The notes under the pieces were generated by a model. It was not told the DNA's origin. It saw nothing but the letters and a program-made list of their open reading frames with translations, and ran no database searches. Of a stretch of 64,000 nucleotides of DNA, positions 37,401 to 46,304 are shown piece after piece (within the stretch, counting starts at the first letter, position 1; every line of letters starts with the position of its first letter). The DNA comes from Martinezella tropici (lineage in GTDB: Bacteria; Pseudomonadota; Alphaproteobacteria; Rhizobiales; Rhizobiaceae). The stretch spans positions 124,001-188,000 of the forward strand of contig NZ_VNIP01000018.1 in assembly GCF_008370325.1 (NCBI RefSeq), written 5' to 3'. The position numbers and the translations under genes were made by a program.

Positions 37401-38016
37401 CGTCACCGAGATCGAGCACATAGGCAAAAGCGTCCGCCAGCTCGGCATCGCCATGCGGCGTCGTTGATGTCAGCAGGGCGCGGCGCGCATCGTCGAGAAG
37501 GGTTTCGGCCGCCCGATCGTCGAGCACGGAGAAATGCCCGGCGACGTTCGCTTCGAGCGGGAATTGGTGCAACAGGGCCTCGCAAAAGGCATGGATGGTC
37601 TGGATCTTCAGCCCTCCCGGCGTTTCCAGCGCCTTGGCAAAGAGCCGACGTGCCTCGGCAAGCTTGAAGAGATCCGGTTCCCTGCCTTCGATATCTGCGA
37701 TGCGCTTCTTCAGCTCCTCGTCCGGCATCGTCGCCCAGGCGGCGAGCCTGTCGAAGACGCGGTTCGACATTTCGGAGGCGGCAGCCTTGGTATAGGTAAG
37801 GCAGAGGATCGCCGAGGGGCGTGCGCCTGATAGCAGCAGGCGGATGACGCGCTGCGTCAGCACATGCGTCTTGCCGGAGCCGGCATTGGCCGAGACCCAG
37901 GCCGAGCGCTCGGGGTCGGAGGCTATCGATTGCTGGATCGTCGTCCAGCCGATCCAGACGCCGGGATCGTCGCTTTCGGGCAGGGTGGCGATATCGTCGG
38001 CGGGAAAATCACTCAT
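34450..38016 (-). CDS. addA: Double-strand break repair helicase AddA (alphaproteobacterial type)
   Basis: The 1188-residue protein is the UvrD-like helicase-nuclease subunit of AddAB, which processes double-strand breaks for RecA recombination. Walker A SANAGSGKTHVLTQRV lies near residue 45; helicase motifs LDFEDLITRT, ILVDEAQDTSPIQW and AVGDEKQSIYSFQGA follow, and MTVHASKGLEAPIVFL and YVGMTRAADRL mark the second motor half. The C-terminal RecB-family nuclease has VSGRIDRLAVLDDRIVILDYKTNR. The ATG at 38016 overlaps the addB stop by 8 bases. Confidence 0.95.
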   Translation of the reverse strand: MSDFPADDIATLPESDDPGVWIGWTTIQQSIASDPERSAWVSANAGSGKTHVLTQRVIRLLLSGARPSAILCLTYTKAAASEMSNRVFDRLAAWATMPDEELKKRIADIEGREPDLFKLAEARRLFAKALETPGGLKIQTIHAFCEALLHQFPLEANVAGHFSVLDDRAAETLLDDARRALLTSTTPHGDAELADAFAYVLDLGDESGLETLLGDIVANRNAIRRFTEAAERKGGIEAALLARLGLSLGETETSIAEQYWPLPGLSGATLELYLTLADEKGGAKAQEVAYALRLAKREASPLARAEILEKAVLTAKGEPKSDSQFFVKAMLADAPVLADAVATARAHVVASRDRLRLMRMYRATRAALILADRLNRDYEELKKRRSQLDFEDLITRTADLLTKKDVGPWIHYKLDQGIDHILVDEAQDTSPIQWSVIQSLAEDFFSGDSARPTLRTIFAVGDEKQSIYSFQGARPERFSEESDRTRRRVAASGQQFSSIRLPLSFRSTADVLGAVDHVFTSPDNARGLSAVNEPVVHRSSRIGHPGAVDLWEMIAPEPAAKEEDWTAPFDSTPESAPPAILARRMAQTIGNLVGREKIIEKGKARFIEAGDILVLVRKRDSFVNALTRALKRRGNIPVAGADRLVLTSHIAIQDLLALGRFLLLPEDDLSLCALMKSPLFDLSEEDVFAVAAYRDDEESVWSHLQRFAADGHERFSQVVERLRTFLALSKSLPVHDFYARVLGSFGGRRQFLARLGTEVSDILDEFLTFTLDHETSGLPGLQSFISTLELEAPTVKREQDKGRNEVRIMTVHASKGLEAPIVFLVDGGGKAFTHTHLPKMRLIETSGDEIPLPVWVPVSALANSLTQADTARLQSLAEEEYRRLLYVGMTRAADRLIICGYRGIRENAETWHAMISAALRGDELHCTQKTFSGPDGDWQGLSWRVAQVQLAFETAKEHETRSERAGLPDGLNRPLPPQRSLPRPLSPSGVGTVIDEEADDLLVTSALFGEKAKSDRALQKGRFIHRMLQTLPEIAPEERADAARRYAERAARFWPQAEQEALVKSVTALLSHPDLQGTFSTHAQAEVSIMGTLKLGSQSYAVSGRIDRLAVLDDRIVILDYKTNRVPPPEESSIPFAHRAQLAIYREILSPLYPGKRVDCMLVYTENASIYTLSDGALALALAELETK

Positions 38017-41000
38017 CGCCGCCGCCTTCCTGCTCGGTCTCGGCCGTCGACCATTCCGAAACGCGGGCGAGATGGTCGTAGTCGCCGCCATATTCGAACT
38101 GCTGCGCTGGGATGAGCCGCGAGGAAAAACCCTTCTCGCCGGATTGCAGCAGCGAGACGAATTTCACCAGCTGATCCATCGATTCCTGCGCGAGATCCAT
38201 AGCCGACTTCGTCTCCGTCTTGCCGCCGCGGCTGGAGTGCTCATTGTTGACCTGATCGACCTTGAAGCGGTCGCCGGGCCGCAAGCGGACATAGAGCAGG
38301 TTCTCAGGGATCAGTGCGCCGATATTGCGGAAGGCGCCCGCCTTCAGCGCATAGGCTTCCAAAGCCAGCTGCGGATCGAGCAGGGCGCGGGCCTGTGGCG
38401 GAGAGGGATTGTAGCCGGTCTTGTAGTCGATGAGGTCGGCGCCCCTGTCGCTCTTGATGTCGATACGGTCGGCAACGCCGGTCAAACGGATGCCTATCGG
38501 TTCGATCTCGACGCCGGCGGGTACTTCCGTCGCCGTCATGCGAACCGCCGGCCGCCGTTCCGCTTCCCAGTCAAGGAAAGCGCGAGCCACCTCGCGAAAG
38601 CGTGGCCGCCAGACACTGTCGATATGGATGGGCAGCCGTTCGGCATCGAAGAGGTCGGCGATGATGCGATCCATGGCGAGCGTCGCATCCGGCGTGCCGG
38701 CAATATGCCCTTCACGGATGAAACGGTCGATGATCTTGTGATAGAGCGTGCCGCGCTCGGCCGGGCCGGGATCGCGGTTGAACGGATCGACCGGATCGAG
38801 CCGCAGCACGCGGCGGGCATAGATCGAATAGGGATCGCGCCGCAGCCGGCCCACCTCGCTGAAGGAATAGCTCTTCGGCTGCAGTTCCACAGGCGGCTTC
38901 GGCGCCGGGCGCAGCGCCGGCGCCTGGTTTTCACCCTCGTCGATCATCGCGGCCCAATGGCGATACTGGTCGCCGCGCGCCTTCATGGCGTCTTCCAACT
39001 CCTTGCCGCCAAGCGCAATCAGCCGCTGCAGCCAACGCGACGCGACCGTCGGGGTCGAACCCTGGCGCAGCGCCCGGGAATAGATCAGGTCGCGTGTGCC
39101 GTTCGCCATTTCGAAATCGTGGGCGAGCTGCCCGATGCGGCGCTCCGGCGGCTCCAGGCCGATCTCCGTCTTCATGCTGCGGGAAATGAAGGGGTTGTTC
39201 GCGGTTTGGCCTGGCCAGGAACCCTCGTTCAACCCGCCGAGGATCAGCGTATCGACGCTCTGCAGCCGCGCTTCCAGCGTGCCGAAGATGAAGAGACGCG
39301 GATGGCTGAGCGCCCGCGGCTTCACCGCCTGGCCCACGCAGAGCGCTGCCATAATGTCGATCCACTGCACCCCATCGGCTTCAAGCTGGCCGTCGGTGTC
39401 GATGACGTCTCGGAGCAAGCTGGCAAGCGTGTCCCCGGCCTCGCCGGACCAAAGACCCGCCAGGCTGCCGTGCTCGTCGACGGCCACGGCTTCGAGGGCA
39501 CGGCCCGTACGCTCGGCCCAATCCGAAAGGGTCAGCAGGCCTTCCGACGCAGGCAGCAAAAGCGCCGATATCAGCGGTTCGCAGGCCGCTGTCACACGCT
39601 GGGCCAGGGCGCGCGCATGCTCGATGGCTTCAGGCGGCAGCGCTTTTCGCCATTGCGGCGCATGGCGGTCATTGGCCTGCTCCGCCACACGCTCGTCCAG
39701 CAGGGCCTCCAGCCTGCCGATTTCGATATTGGTGACACCGCCCCTGAGCGCCAGGATCTCCAGCGCGTCGACAGCAGACTGATGCGTCTCCGCTGGCAGG
39801 CCGAACAAGGCGAGAGGATGTTTCAACAGTGCAACGACGGCGACAGGATCGCCGGGGCGAAGCGACGCCTCCAGCAGCAATTGCAGCAACGTGCCTTGCG
39901 GCGTGGCGTTCAGCGGCGTGCCGGCCGAATCGTCGGCGGTAATGCCGAAGCGGGCAAGCTCGGCCGTCACGCGTCGGGCAAGATTGCGGTCGGGCGTGAT
40001 CAAGGCCGCCTGGCTTTCGCCGCCGTTGCGCGCCGGCTTATCCAAAGCCAGCCGCAGGGCGATGGCGATTGCGGTCGCTTCCTCGCGCTCGTTGGCGGCT
40101 TCGATCAGTGCCACGTCGGCGAATGCATCCGGGATCGCATCGGGAGAGAGCGTCTTGCGCCAGCTTCCCCAGCCGCTCGTCGCCTTGGCCGGCGCCAGCG
40201 CGCGCGACAGGATCTGCGCCCGCATCTGCATGGCATCAGCCGCATCCACGACAGGTTCGACATCGCGCCGGGTGACGCGCAACCGCTTCAAGAGCAGGGA
40301 AAGACCATATTGCGGATGGCTGCGGGTGGTCGGATCGGCTCTTTCGCCGATGGAGGTTTCCGGCGCCACGAGCTGCCAATCCTCTTCCGGCATCGCAAGA
40401 TCGAGGCCGGGGAGCACGATCACGCCTTGCGGCAGGGCAGCGACCGCCGCGATGAGCTCCGCCGTCGCAGGCACCGAGCCGGTCGAGCCTGCGACGATGA
40501 CCGGCCCGGGGTGCCGCATGGTAGAGATCCGTTGCGCCTCGGCGCGCAGGATGGCATTGCGGTTGCGGGCTGGCGACGATTTGCCGAGCTCTTCAAGGCG
40601 CGCCGGCCAGAAGGCGCTGGCAATCGCCAGGAATTCGGCCGTCAGCTGCCACCAGAGTGCGTGATCCTCTGCGCCGAGAGTGGCAAGCTCGCTCCATTCG
40701 CGGTCCTCGGTCTCAAGCGAATCGATGAGTTCAGCAAGATTGCGTGCGAGCCATATGGCATCCGCCGGGCTTGCCGGCGCCACCAGTGGCGAATCGGAGT
40801 GAATGTCGCGCACGATCTGCGGCAGCTTGTTGCGCCAGGCGAGGATCAGTCGCGCCAGTTCCAGCAGTCGGGCGGTATTGGCAAGCGGCTGTGCCAGATC
40901 GGCCGTTTCCGGCAGGGTCTCCTCGAAATAGCCGCTGTCATCGTCGGTTTCGCCGAGCGGACGAATGACGGGCAGGATGGCGGAACGGCCGCCGAGCAGG

Positions 41001-41200
41001 TCGACGAATTCCGAGCGCAGCACGCGCGCCGCGCGCCGCGTCGGCAGGAAGATGCTGACCTTGGCGAGCGATAGCGGGTCGCTCGGATCATGGCGGAAAT
41101 GTTCGGTCAGCCGGCCATCGCAAAGCGCTGCCGCAAGGGTCTTCAGGAAAGGCAGGCCCGCGGGAATCGTCAGGACGCGCTGCCGGTGCCCACCCGTCAT
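38009..41200 (-). CDS. addB: Double-strand break repair protein AddB (alphaproteobacterial type)
   Basis: The 1063-residue partner of AddA has a degenerate helicase fold at the N-terminus (TIPAGLPFLKTLAAAL, FLPTRRAARVLRSEF) and a C-terminal RecB-like nuclease domain (LTGVADRIDIKSDRGADLIDYKTG). The segment VAGSTGSVPATAELIAAVA and LGGLNEGSWPGQ are typical. The ATG at 41200 lies four bases after the preceding stop; an in-frame TTG at 41212 is less likely. It overlaps addA, so the two subunits are made together. Confidence 0.95.
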   Translation of the reverse strand: MTGGHRQRVLTIPAGLPFLKTLAAALCDGRLTEHFRHDPSDPLSLAKVSIFLPTRRAARVLRSEFVDLLGGRSAILPVIRPLGETDDDSGYFEETLPETADLAQPLANTARLLELARLILAWRNKLPQIVRDIHSDSPLVAPASPADAIWLARNLAELIDSLETEDREWSELATLGAEDHALWWQLTAEFLAIASAFWPARLEELGKSSPARNRNAILRAEAQRISTMRHPGPVIVAGSTGSVPATAELIAAVAALPQGVIVLPGLDLAMPEEDWQLVAPETSIGERADPTTRSHPQYGLSLLLKRLRVTRRDVEPVVDAADAMQMRAQILSRALAPAKATSGWGSWRKTLSPDAIPDAFADVALIEAANEREEATAIAIALRLALDKPARNGGESQAALITPDRNLARRVTAELARFGITADDSAGTPLNATPQGTLLQLLLEASLRPGDPVAVVALLKHPLALFGLPAETHQSAVDALEILALRGGVTNIEIGRLEALLDERVAEQANDRHAPQWRKALPPEAIEHARALAQRVTAACEPLISALLLPASEGLLTLSDWAERTGRALEAVAVDEHGSLAGLWSGEAGDTLASLLRDVIDTDGQLEADGVQWIDIMAALCVGQAVKPRALSHPRLFIFGTLEARLQSVDTLILGGLNEGSWPGQTANNPFISRSMKTEIGLEPPERRIGQLAHDFEMANGTRDLIYSRALRQGSTPTVASRWLQRLIALGGKELEDAMKARGDQYRHWAAMIDEGENQAPALRPAPKPPVELQPKSYSFSEVGRLRRDPYSIYARRVLRLDPVDPFNRDPGPAERGTLYHKIIDRFIREGHIAGTPDATLAMDRIIADLFDAERLPIHIDSVWRPRFREVARAFLDWEAERRPAVRMTATEVPAGVEIEPIGIRLTGVADRIDIKSDRGADLIDYKTGYNPSPPQARALLDPQLALEAYALKAGAFRNIGALIPENLLYVRLRPGDRFKVDQVNNEHSSRGGKTETKSAMDLAQESMDQLVKFVSLLQSGEKGFSSRLIPAQQFEYGGDYDHLARVSEWSTAETEQEGGGDE

Positions 41201-41204
41201 AGGC

Positions 41205-41936
41205 TCACGCAAACGCCCGGAAGGTCCGGATCGCTTCCTCCGCCTCGCCGATCGCCTCCGGCGTACCGACGGTCAACCAGTGACCATCCATCATGGTGCC
41301 GTAGAGCCGGCCGCGCTCGATGGCCTTGTCGAAGTAGATATTGACGTTGAAGGCATTATCAGGCGCGCCATCAAGGAAGGACGGGTTCATCGCGATTGCG
41401 CCGGCATAGACGACGCCATCGTGTCCGACATCGCGGTAGCGGGCGAGTCTTCCATCTTGCGCCATGCCGAAGTCATTCTTGCCGTTATGGCCTGTGGTCC
41501 GTTGCAGTTCGACGCAGAGCATGGCCATATCCATGCGCTGCTCGTCGTAGAATCCGGCTAACTTTTCGAGATTGGTGGGATGGCCGGGCCTCTCGCCGAT
41601 CCAGAACAGGTCGGCATTCATGACGAACACCGGCTCGCGGCTCAAAAGCTTCAAGCCCTTGACGAGGCCGCCGCCATTGTTCATCAGCGCATCCCGCTCG
41701 TCGGAAATCAGGATTTCAAGGCCGCGATAGCTGCGCAGATGCGCCTCCATCTGGTCGGCATGGTGATGCACATTCACGACGGCCCGTTCGACACCTGCCT
41801 GCACCAACGCGTCCAGTGTATAGTCGATCATCGGCTTGCCGGCGATCTTCACCAGCGGCTTCGGGATGGTGTCGGTAATTGGCCGCATGCGGGTTCCGAG
41901 CCCCGCGGCCAATACCATGGCTTGCTTGATGGTCAT
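41205..41936 (-). CDS. murU: Nucleotidyltransferase, MurU-like (N-acetylmuramate-1-phosphate uridylyltransferase)
   Basis: The 243-residue sugar-nucleotide transferase has AMVLAAGLGTRMRPIT at the N-terminus, KPLVKIAGKPMIDY, and the metal-binding NADLFW. The family also contains mannose-1-phosphate guanylyltransferases, so sequence alone is ambiguous. The upstream neighbour contains an AmgK-type kinase domain, and amgK-murU pairs in Pseudomonas make UDP-MurNAc by cell-wall recycling, which favours MurU. The ATG at 41936 is the family start. addB follows within four bases. Confidence 0.75.
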   Translation of the reverse strand: MTIKQAMVLAAGLGTRMRPITDTIPKPLVKIAGKPMIDYTLDALVQAGVERAVVNVHHHADQMEAHLRSYRGLEILISDERDALMNNGGGLVKGLKLLSREPVFVMNADLFWIGERPGHPTNLEKLAGFYDEQRMDMAMLCVELQRTTGHNGKNDFGMAQDGRLARYRDVGHDGVVYAGAIAMNPSFLDGAPDNAFNVNIYFDKAIERGRLYGTMMDGHWLTVGTPEAIGEAEEAIRTFRAFA

Positions 41937-42011
41937 TTCGTCTCGAACTTTCGATTCGCTATCTGCTTTCCTTAGCACAAGGGCGGAAAGCCGTCGCCGG
42001 GTCTCTGGCTG

Positions 42012-43523
42012 TTATATCAGGCCGATCCCGGCCTTCTCGCACCATTCGCGCAAGGGAGCGAGCGCTTCATGCTCGAAGGCTATGGCGAGATAGGCGAGCG
42101 TGCGTGGCATATGCTTCAGATATCCGGGCTTGCCGTCACGCTGCAACAGCCGCACCCAGAGGCCGGCAAGCTTGCAATTGCGCTGCGCCGACATGATTGC
42201 CCAGCTCCTCAGGAATTTCGCCTCGTCAAAGCCACCCTGGGCGTGCCGGAGCGCGAGATAGTCAGCCAACAGCTGGTCATGCAGATCGCGCTCGATCGTC
42301 ACCCGCGCATCCTGCACCAGCGAGGCGATGTCATAGGAGGTCGGCCCGATCATCGCATCCTGGAAGTCGATGAGGCCGATACGCTTTATGCCCTTTTCCT
42401 GCGCCCGCCAGATGATGTTCGGCGAATGCATATCGCGTAGCAGCAGGTTCTTTTCCGCGTCGTCGAGCTGGTCGATTAGTTTATCCCAGATCGCCAGATA
42501 GTCGCCTCGTTCTTCATCACTTGCCGGCGTGCCGCGCTTCCAGGGCAGATGCCAGTCGAGAAGCAGCCGCGCTTCCATCTTCATCGCGGTCCGGTCGAAA
42601 TCCGGGATGTGATGGACGTGATCCGGCGTGACTGGAATGTCGCGAGGGATCGAAAGGCCGTGCAGATGCGCGAGGCATGCAACGCCGGCACGATAACGCT
42701 CGGCAATCGGCTTTCCCTCGCCGTCGAGCACGCCGTCGGCGCCGAGATCCTCGATCAGTAGGATGCCCTGGTCGTAGTCGGCAGCGAAGATTTCCGGGGC
42801 GGCAAAGCCATTCTCCCTGAGGATATTGGCGATCGCCACGAAAGGATAGGCATCCCAGGCCAGATGCGCGACCTTCGGATAGGGCTTGCCGTCGAGCACG
42901 GGCGGCCCTTCCGGCAGGCGCGGCCAATCCATCAGGATCACGCGGTCACCGCCATCCCTGCGATAGATGGATTCGTAGGCTCGCAGCGAGGCATCGCCCG
43001 TGAGGAAGCGTCTCTGGGCGCCGCGATAGCCATGCGAATCGAGAAAGGCGCGAAGTGCCAGCACGCGCTCGATGCGCGCCATCTGTTTGGCCGGTGCCGT
43101 GATCGCGACCCGCCGGCCATCACCCTCATGCGTGAGCTTGAGGTCGATACGCTCCTTCGGCAGTTCGCCCTCGGCCATTTCCGGCCACTCGACAAGGCAG
43201 ATGCCGGCCTGCACGGCTTCGTCGAAGCCGAGTTCCGTCAATTCGCTGGGGTCGCCGAGGCGATAGAGATCGAAATGCGAGACCGGAATGCGCAGCTCGT
43301 AGGATTGCACGAGCGTGAAGGTCGGGCTCGGCACATCCAGTTCGGCATCGTCGGCCATGGAGCGCAGCAGCGCGCGTGCGAGCGAGGATTTGCCCGCGCC
43401 GAGATCGCCCGACAGTGCCAGACAGTCGCCGATCTTCAAGGCCAGCGCCAGGTCTTCGCCAAGTTGGGCCGTGGCCGTGTCATCCGCGAGGAAAAGGGAA
43501 ATGCTGCTGCCGGAGGCTGTCAT
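42012..43523 (-). CDS. TsaE-AmgK fusion: tRNA threonylcarbamoyladenosine ATPase plus sugar/aminoglycoside phosphotransferase-type kinase
   Basis: The 503-residue protein joins two domains. Residues 1-150 are TsaE, the ATPase for t6A tRNA modification, with Walker A GDLGAGKSSLARALL and PSPTFTLVQSYE. Residues about 165-503 are a phosphotransferase of the APH fold: ILLIEDLGADGV, catalytic loop LLLRDMHSPNIIW and metal-binding LIDFQDAMIGPTSYD, closely like N-acetylmuramate/N-acetylglucosamine kinase AmgK. The same fusion is annotated in other Rhizobiales. The ATG overlaps the divL stop by 4 bases (ATGA); a MurU-like gene follows. Confidence 0.88.
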   Translation of the reverse strand: MTASGSSISLFLADDTATAQLGEDLALALKIGDCLALSGDLGAGKSSLARALLRSMADDAELDVPSPTFTLVQSYELRIPVSHFDLYRLGDPSELTELGFDEAVQAGICLVEWPEMAEGELPKERIDLKLTHEGDGRRVAITAPAKQMARIERVLALRAFLDSHGYRGAQRRFLTGDASLRAYESIYRRDGGDRVILMDWPRLPEGPPVLDGKPYPKVAHLAWDAYPFVAIANILRENGFAAPEIFAADYDQGILLIEDLGADGVLDGEGKPIAERYRAGVACLAHLHGLSIPRDIPVTPDHVHHIPDFDRTAMKMEARLLLDWHLPWKRGTPASDEERGDYLAIWDKLIDQLDDAEKNLLLRDMHSPNIIWRAQEKGIKRIGLIDFQDAMIGPTSYDIASLVQDARVTIERDLHDQLLADYLALRHAQGGFDEAKFLRSWAIMSAQRNCKLAGLWVRLLQRDGKPGYLKHMPRTLAYLAIAFEHEALAPLREWCEKAGIGLI

Positions 43524-46099
43524 TCTGCTGCGACGGAGTGAGGCAGTTCAGCCGAAGGAATCCGGCAGGTCACCATCGTCCCCTTGCCAGGCTGGCTTTC
43601 GATGGAAACGTCGCCTTCATGCAGGCTGACAAAGCTCTCGACGATGGAAAGGCCAAGGCCCGCGCCGCTGCGTTTGCCACCCTTGCCGCCGGAGGCGAAA
43701 CGGTTGAAGACCGTATGGATCAGCTCTTCCGATATGCCGGGGCCTTTGTCGGAGACCGAGAAGACGAAATCCGAGCCCTCGCGGCCGCATTTCAGCGAGA
43801 TCGTCGATCCCTCGGGCGCGAAATTGGCGGCATTGGTCAGGAGCTTGAGCAGGATCTGCTTCAGCCGCTGCTGATCGGCAACGATGGAGCCGAGATGAGC
43901 GGGCACGGTAATCTCAAGCATCACGCCGCTTTCCTGCAGCCGGTCTGCGATCTGCATCGACACTTCGTCGAGTAGGTCGTTGAGCACGATCTCGGAATAG
44001 TTCAGCCGCATGATGCCGGCATCGACCGTCGCCAGATCGAGAATGTCGTTGACTAGCGTCAGAAGCACGGAGGAGGAGGTCGAGATATGGTCGATATATT
44101 CGGCTTGCCGCTCGTTCAGCGAACCGATACCCGGCGTCTTCAGGAGGTCGGTAAAGCCGATGATGTTGGTCAGCGGCGAGCGTAGCTCGTACGAGACATG
44201 CTGGACGAAATCGTTCTTCAGCTCGTCCGCCTTCAGCAGCGCCTCGTTCTTCTCGGTCAATGCCCGTTCGGCGCGCACGCTGTCTGTCTTGTTGACGAAG
44301 GTCAGCATGGTCTGCGCATTGGGCAGAGGAATGACGGCGTAGTCGAGCACCAGATTGGAAAAGAGCTCCAGCGTGCCTTGCGAGGATGGCCGCTCGTCGT
44401 CGAAGCTGGTGATCTGCTCGGCAAACCGCTTCCAGCCGTCGGGCCGGTCATAGGAGGGAGTGCAGGCCTCTGCCAGGGCCTGGATATGCGTGCCGGGCTT
44501 GGCCTGCGCTTCTGTGATGTTCCAGAGGATGCGGAAGGCCGGGTTCGACAGGCGGATGCGGCCATCGGGGCCGAAAACGGCAACGCCTTCGGAAAGATGG
44601 TCGATGGTTTCGCCCTGGACCTTGACCAGCGTGTTGTAGCGCGTTTCGAGATCGACCTGTTCGGTCAGGTTCTCGAATACCCAAGTGGCGCCGCCCTGCG
44701 GATGCGCCGTCGCGAAAACCCTGAGGATCTGGCCGTTGGGCAGGTGCCAAAGATCGGCCTGCGTATCGAGCGCACGATAGACCGAAAGGACGCCGTCCTT
44801 CCATGTCTTCCAGTTCAGCTGCTCGGGCAGCTTCTTGGCGCTGCGCAGCCGGTCCAGAAGCTCGCTGTTATCGGGCCGCTTTTCCAGAAACGCGATGTCG
44901 AGTTCCCAGAGCTGGACGAACGCCTGATTGTAGAATTGCAGCCGCCGATCGCCGTCGAAGATCGCAACCGGGGTTGCCAGATGATCAAGCGTTTCCGCGT
45001 GGCTCTTCAGCGTGCGCGCGAGCTCGGCACGAACGGATTCCGCCTCGGACACGTCGATGGCGATACCGGCCGATCCATTCGGAGCCCTGACGTCGACGAC
45101 ATCGAAGAAGGTACGGTTGCCGTGCACGACGGTCGAGATCTTGTCGTGGAAGGGAGATTCCGGCGTGGCCGCCGCACGAATGCGTTCGCGAGCCACGGTT
45201 GTCAGGAATTCGCGTCCTTCACGGAGTGCCTCTTCCGCGGAAACCGCTTCCACCGCCTCGCTATAGGCCTGGTTGACCCAGGTCAGCGTACCTTCCGCGT
45301 CGCGCTGCCAGACCGGCAGGTCGATGGCATCGAGCAGGCTCTGGAAGGTGGAGATCGAGGTCATCAGCCGGTCGCGCTCGATCTTGAGCTCGGCGAGTTC
45401 GGCGCGCAGATTGTTGAGGGCGATGAAGCGGACGAAGGCGCGCCCTCCGGAAATGCGGCCCTGCGCCTCCAGGATTTCGTCGCGGTTGGTTTCGACCACC
45501 ATGTCGAAGCTCTGGCCGCTGCCGCGCAGCTTGTCGATCGCCTTGTCGAGTTCGCCGGCCGACCATGATTTCAGCCAGCGTCCGAAGGCGAGGAATTCGT
45601 TGTCCTGTGGTGCGCCGGTCTCGACCGGAAGCTGGCCGAGCAGCTCGGGCCGTGCGTTCTGACCGTCCCAAATGACGATGCGGCGGTTCTTGTCGGCAAT
45701 CAGCGCCTGATATTGCGAAATGCGCTGGTTGGCATCGGACAGAGCCGTGCGGATCTCGCGGCTTTCGCTTTCCATGTTGCCGCGCTGCCGGACCATCCAC
45801 ATGGTCGAGAGGAGCGCGGCGGAAATGACGCCGATGATGACGGAGAAGACGGCCATTTCCGAGGAAGTGAAGAGGCGCATGCTCGCCTGCGCGGCATCAT
45901 TGCTCTGGGCGAGAACGGGTCCGGCCAGGCCGGTCAACAGGCCGCCGAAAACGCTGAGCCTCAACAGGCGGCTCAGGCGAGCGAGCCGGCCCTTGCCCTG
46001 CTTTGCCCCTGTCGAAAGCCGATATACGCCGCCCCGCAGCAACCGCGCCGCCACTCCGTGTAGCGCTGGTCGATGCAGTTTGTCTTCCCCTTCAAACAT
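43520..46099 (-). CDS. divL: DivL-like PAS-containing histidine-kinase homologue with tyrosine in place of the phosphorylated histidine
   Basis: The 859-residue protein has a basic N-terminus, membrane segments near residues 45-60 and 80-100 (MAVFSVIIGVISAALLSTMWMV), a coiled linker and at least two PAS-like regions (LPVWQRDAEGTLTWVNQAYSE, GVAVFGPDGRIRLSNPAF). The dimerisation helix reads FVQHVSYELRSPLTNI, with Tyr637 where kinases have histidine (SHELRTPL). ATP-binding motifs LLTNAANFAPEG, VSDKGPGI and GAGLGLSIV are retained. This matches DivL, which in Caulobacter uses tyrosine and controls CckA and the CtrA pathway. The ATG at 46099 is preferred to a TTG upstream. Confidence 0.88.
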   Translation of the reverse strand: MFEGEDKLHRPALHGVAARLLRGGVYRLSTGAKQGKGRLARLSRLLRLSVFGGLLTGLAGPVLAQSNDAAQASMRLFTSSEMAVFSVIIGVISAALLSTMWMVRQRGNMESESREIRTALSDANQRISQYQALIADKNRRIVIWDGQNARPELLGQLPVETGAPQDNEFLAFGRWLKSWSAGELDKAIDKLRGSGQSFDMVVETNRDEILEAQGRISGGRAFVRFIALNNLRAELAELKIERDRLMTSISTFQSLLDAIDLPVWQRDAEGTLTWVNQAYSEAVEAVSAEEALREGREFLTTVARERIRAAATPESPFHDKISTVVHGNRTFFDVVDVRAPNGSAGIAIDVSEAESVRAELARTLKSHAETLDHLATPVAIFDGDRRLQFYNQAFVQLWELDIAFLEKRPDNSELLDRLRSAKKLPEQLNWKTWKDGVLSVYRALDTQADLWHLPNGQILRVFATAHPQGGATWVFENLTEQVDLETRYNTLVKVQGETIDHLSEGVAVFGPDGRIRLSNPAFRILWNITEAQAKPGTHIQALAEACTPSYDRPDGWKRFAEQITSFDDERPSSQGTLELFSNLVLDYAVIPLPNAQTMLTFVNKTDSVRAERALTEKNEALLKADELKNDFVQHVSYELRSPLTNIIGFTDLLKTPGIGSLNERQAEYIDHISTSSSVLLTLVNDILDLATVDAGIMRLNYSEIVLNDLLDEVSMQIADRLQESGVMLEITVPAHLGSIVADQQRLKQILLKLLTNAANFAPEGSTISLKCGREGSDFVFSVSDKGPGISEELIHTVFNRFASGGKGGKRSGAGLGLSIVESFVSLHEGDVSIESQPGKGTMVTCRIPSAELPHSVAAE

Positions 46100-46237
46100 A
46101 AGAGGTCTGTCTCCGTCTTTTAATGTGCCGCATCCTGACAAGACATCCCATTTTCATGGCTCCGGGCAGGCCCGGTTCGTCACGAATCAAGTGTAAAAAC
46201 AATACTGCCTAAGGGAATCTGCGGGAAGGGAGCTGGC

Positions 46238-46275
46238 TAAAAAATAAGCCCCGGCATTTTGTCAATGCCAGGGCC
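46238..46275 (-). terminator. Rho-independent terminator after ahcY
   Basis: On the minus strand GCCCTGGCATT and AATGCCGGGGC form a stem around GACAA, followed by TTATTTTTTAG. Confidence 0.88.
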
Positions 46276-46304
46276 ACAAGATATTGTGGATATTGATTTT
46301 GTAA

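Noticed and set aside
39050..39070. GGGTCGAACCC-like stretch resembling a tRNA T-arm
   Set aside because: It lies inside addB coding sequence with no acceptor stem or anticodon arm around it.
37844..41074. A 1076-residue open frame on the plus strand opposite addA and addB
   Set aside because: It is the antisense shadow of two clearly recognised genes in GC-rich codon use; its translation is arginine- and glycine-rich and shows no domain.
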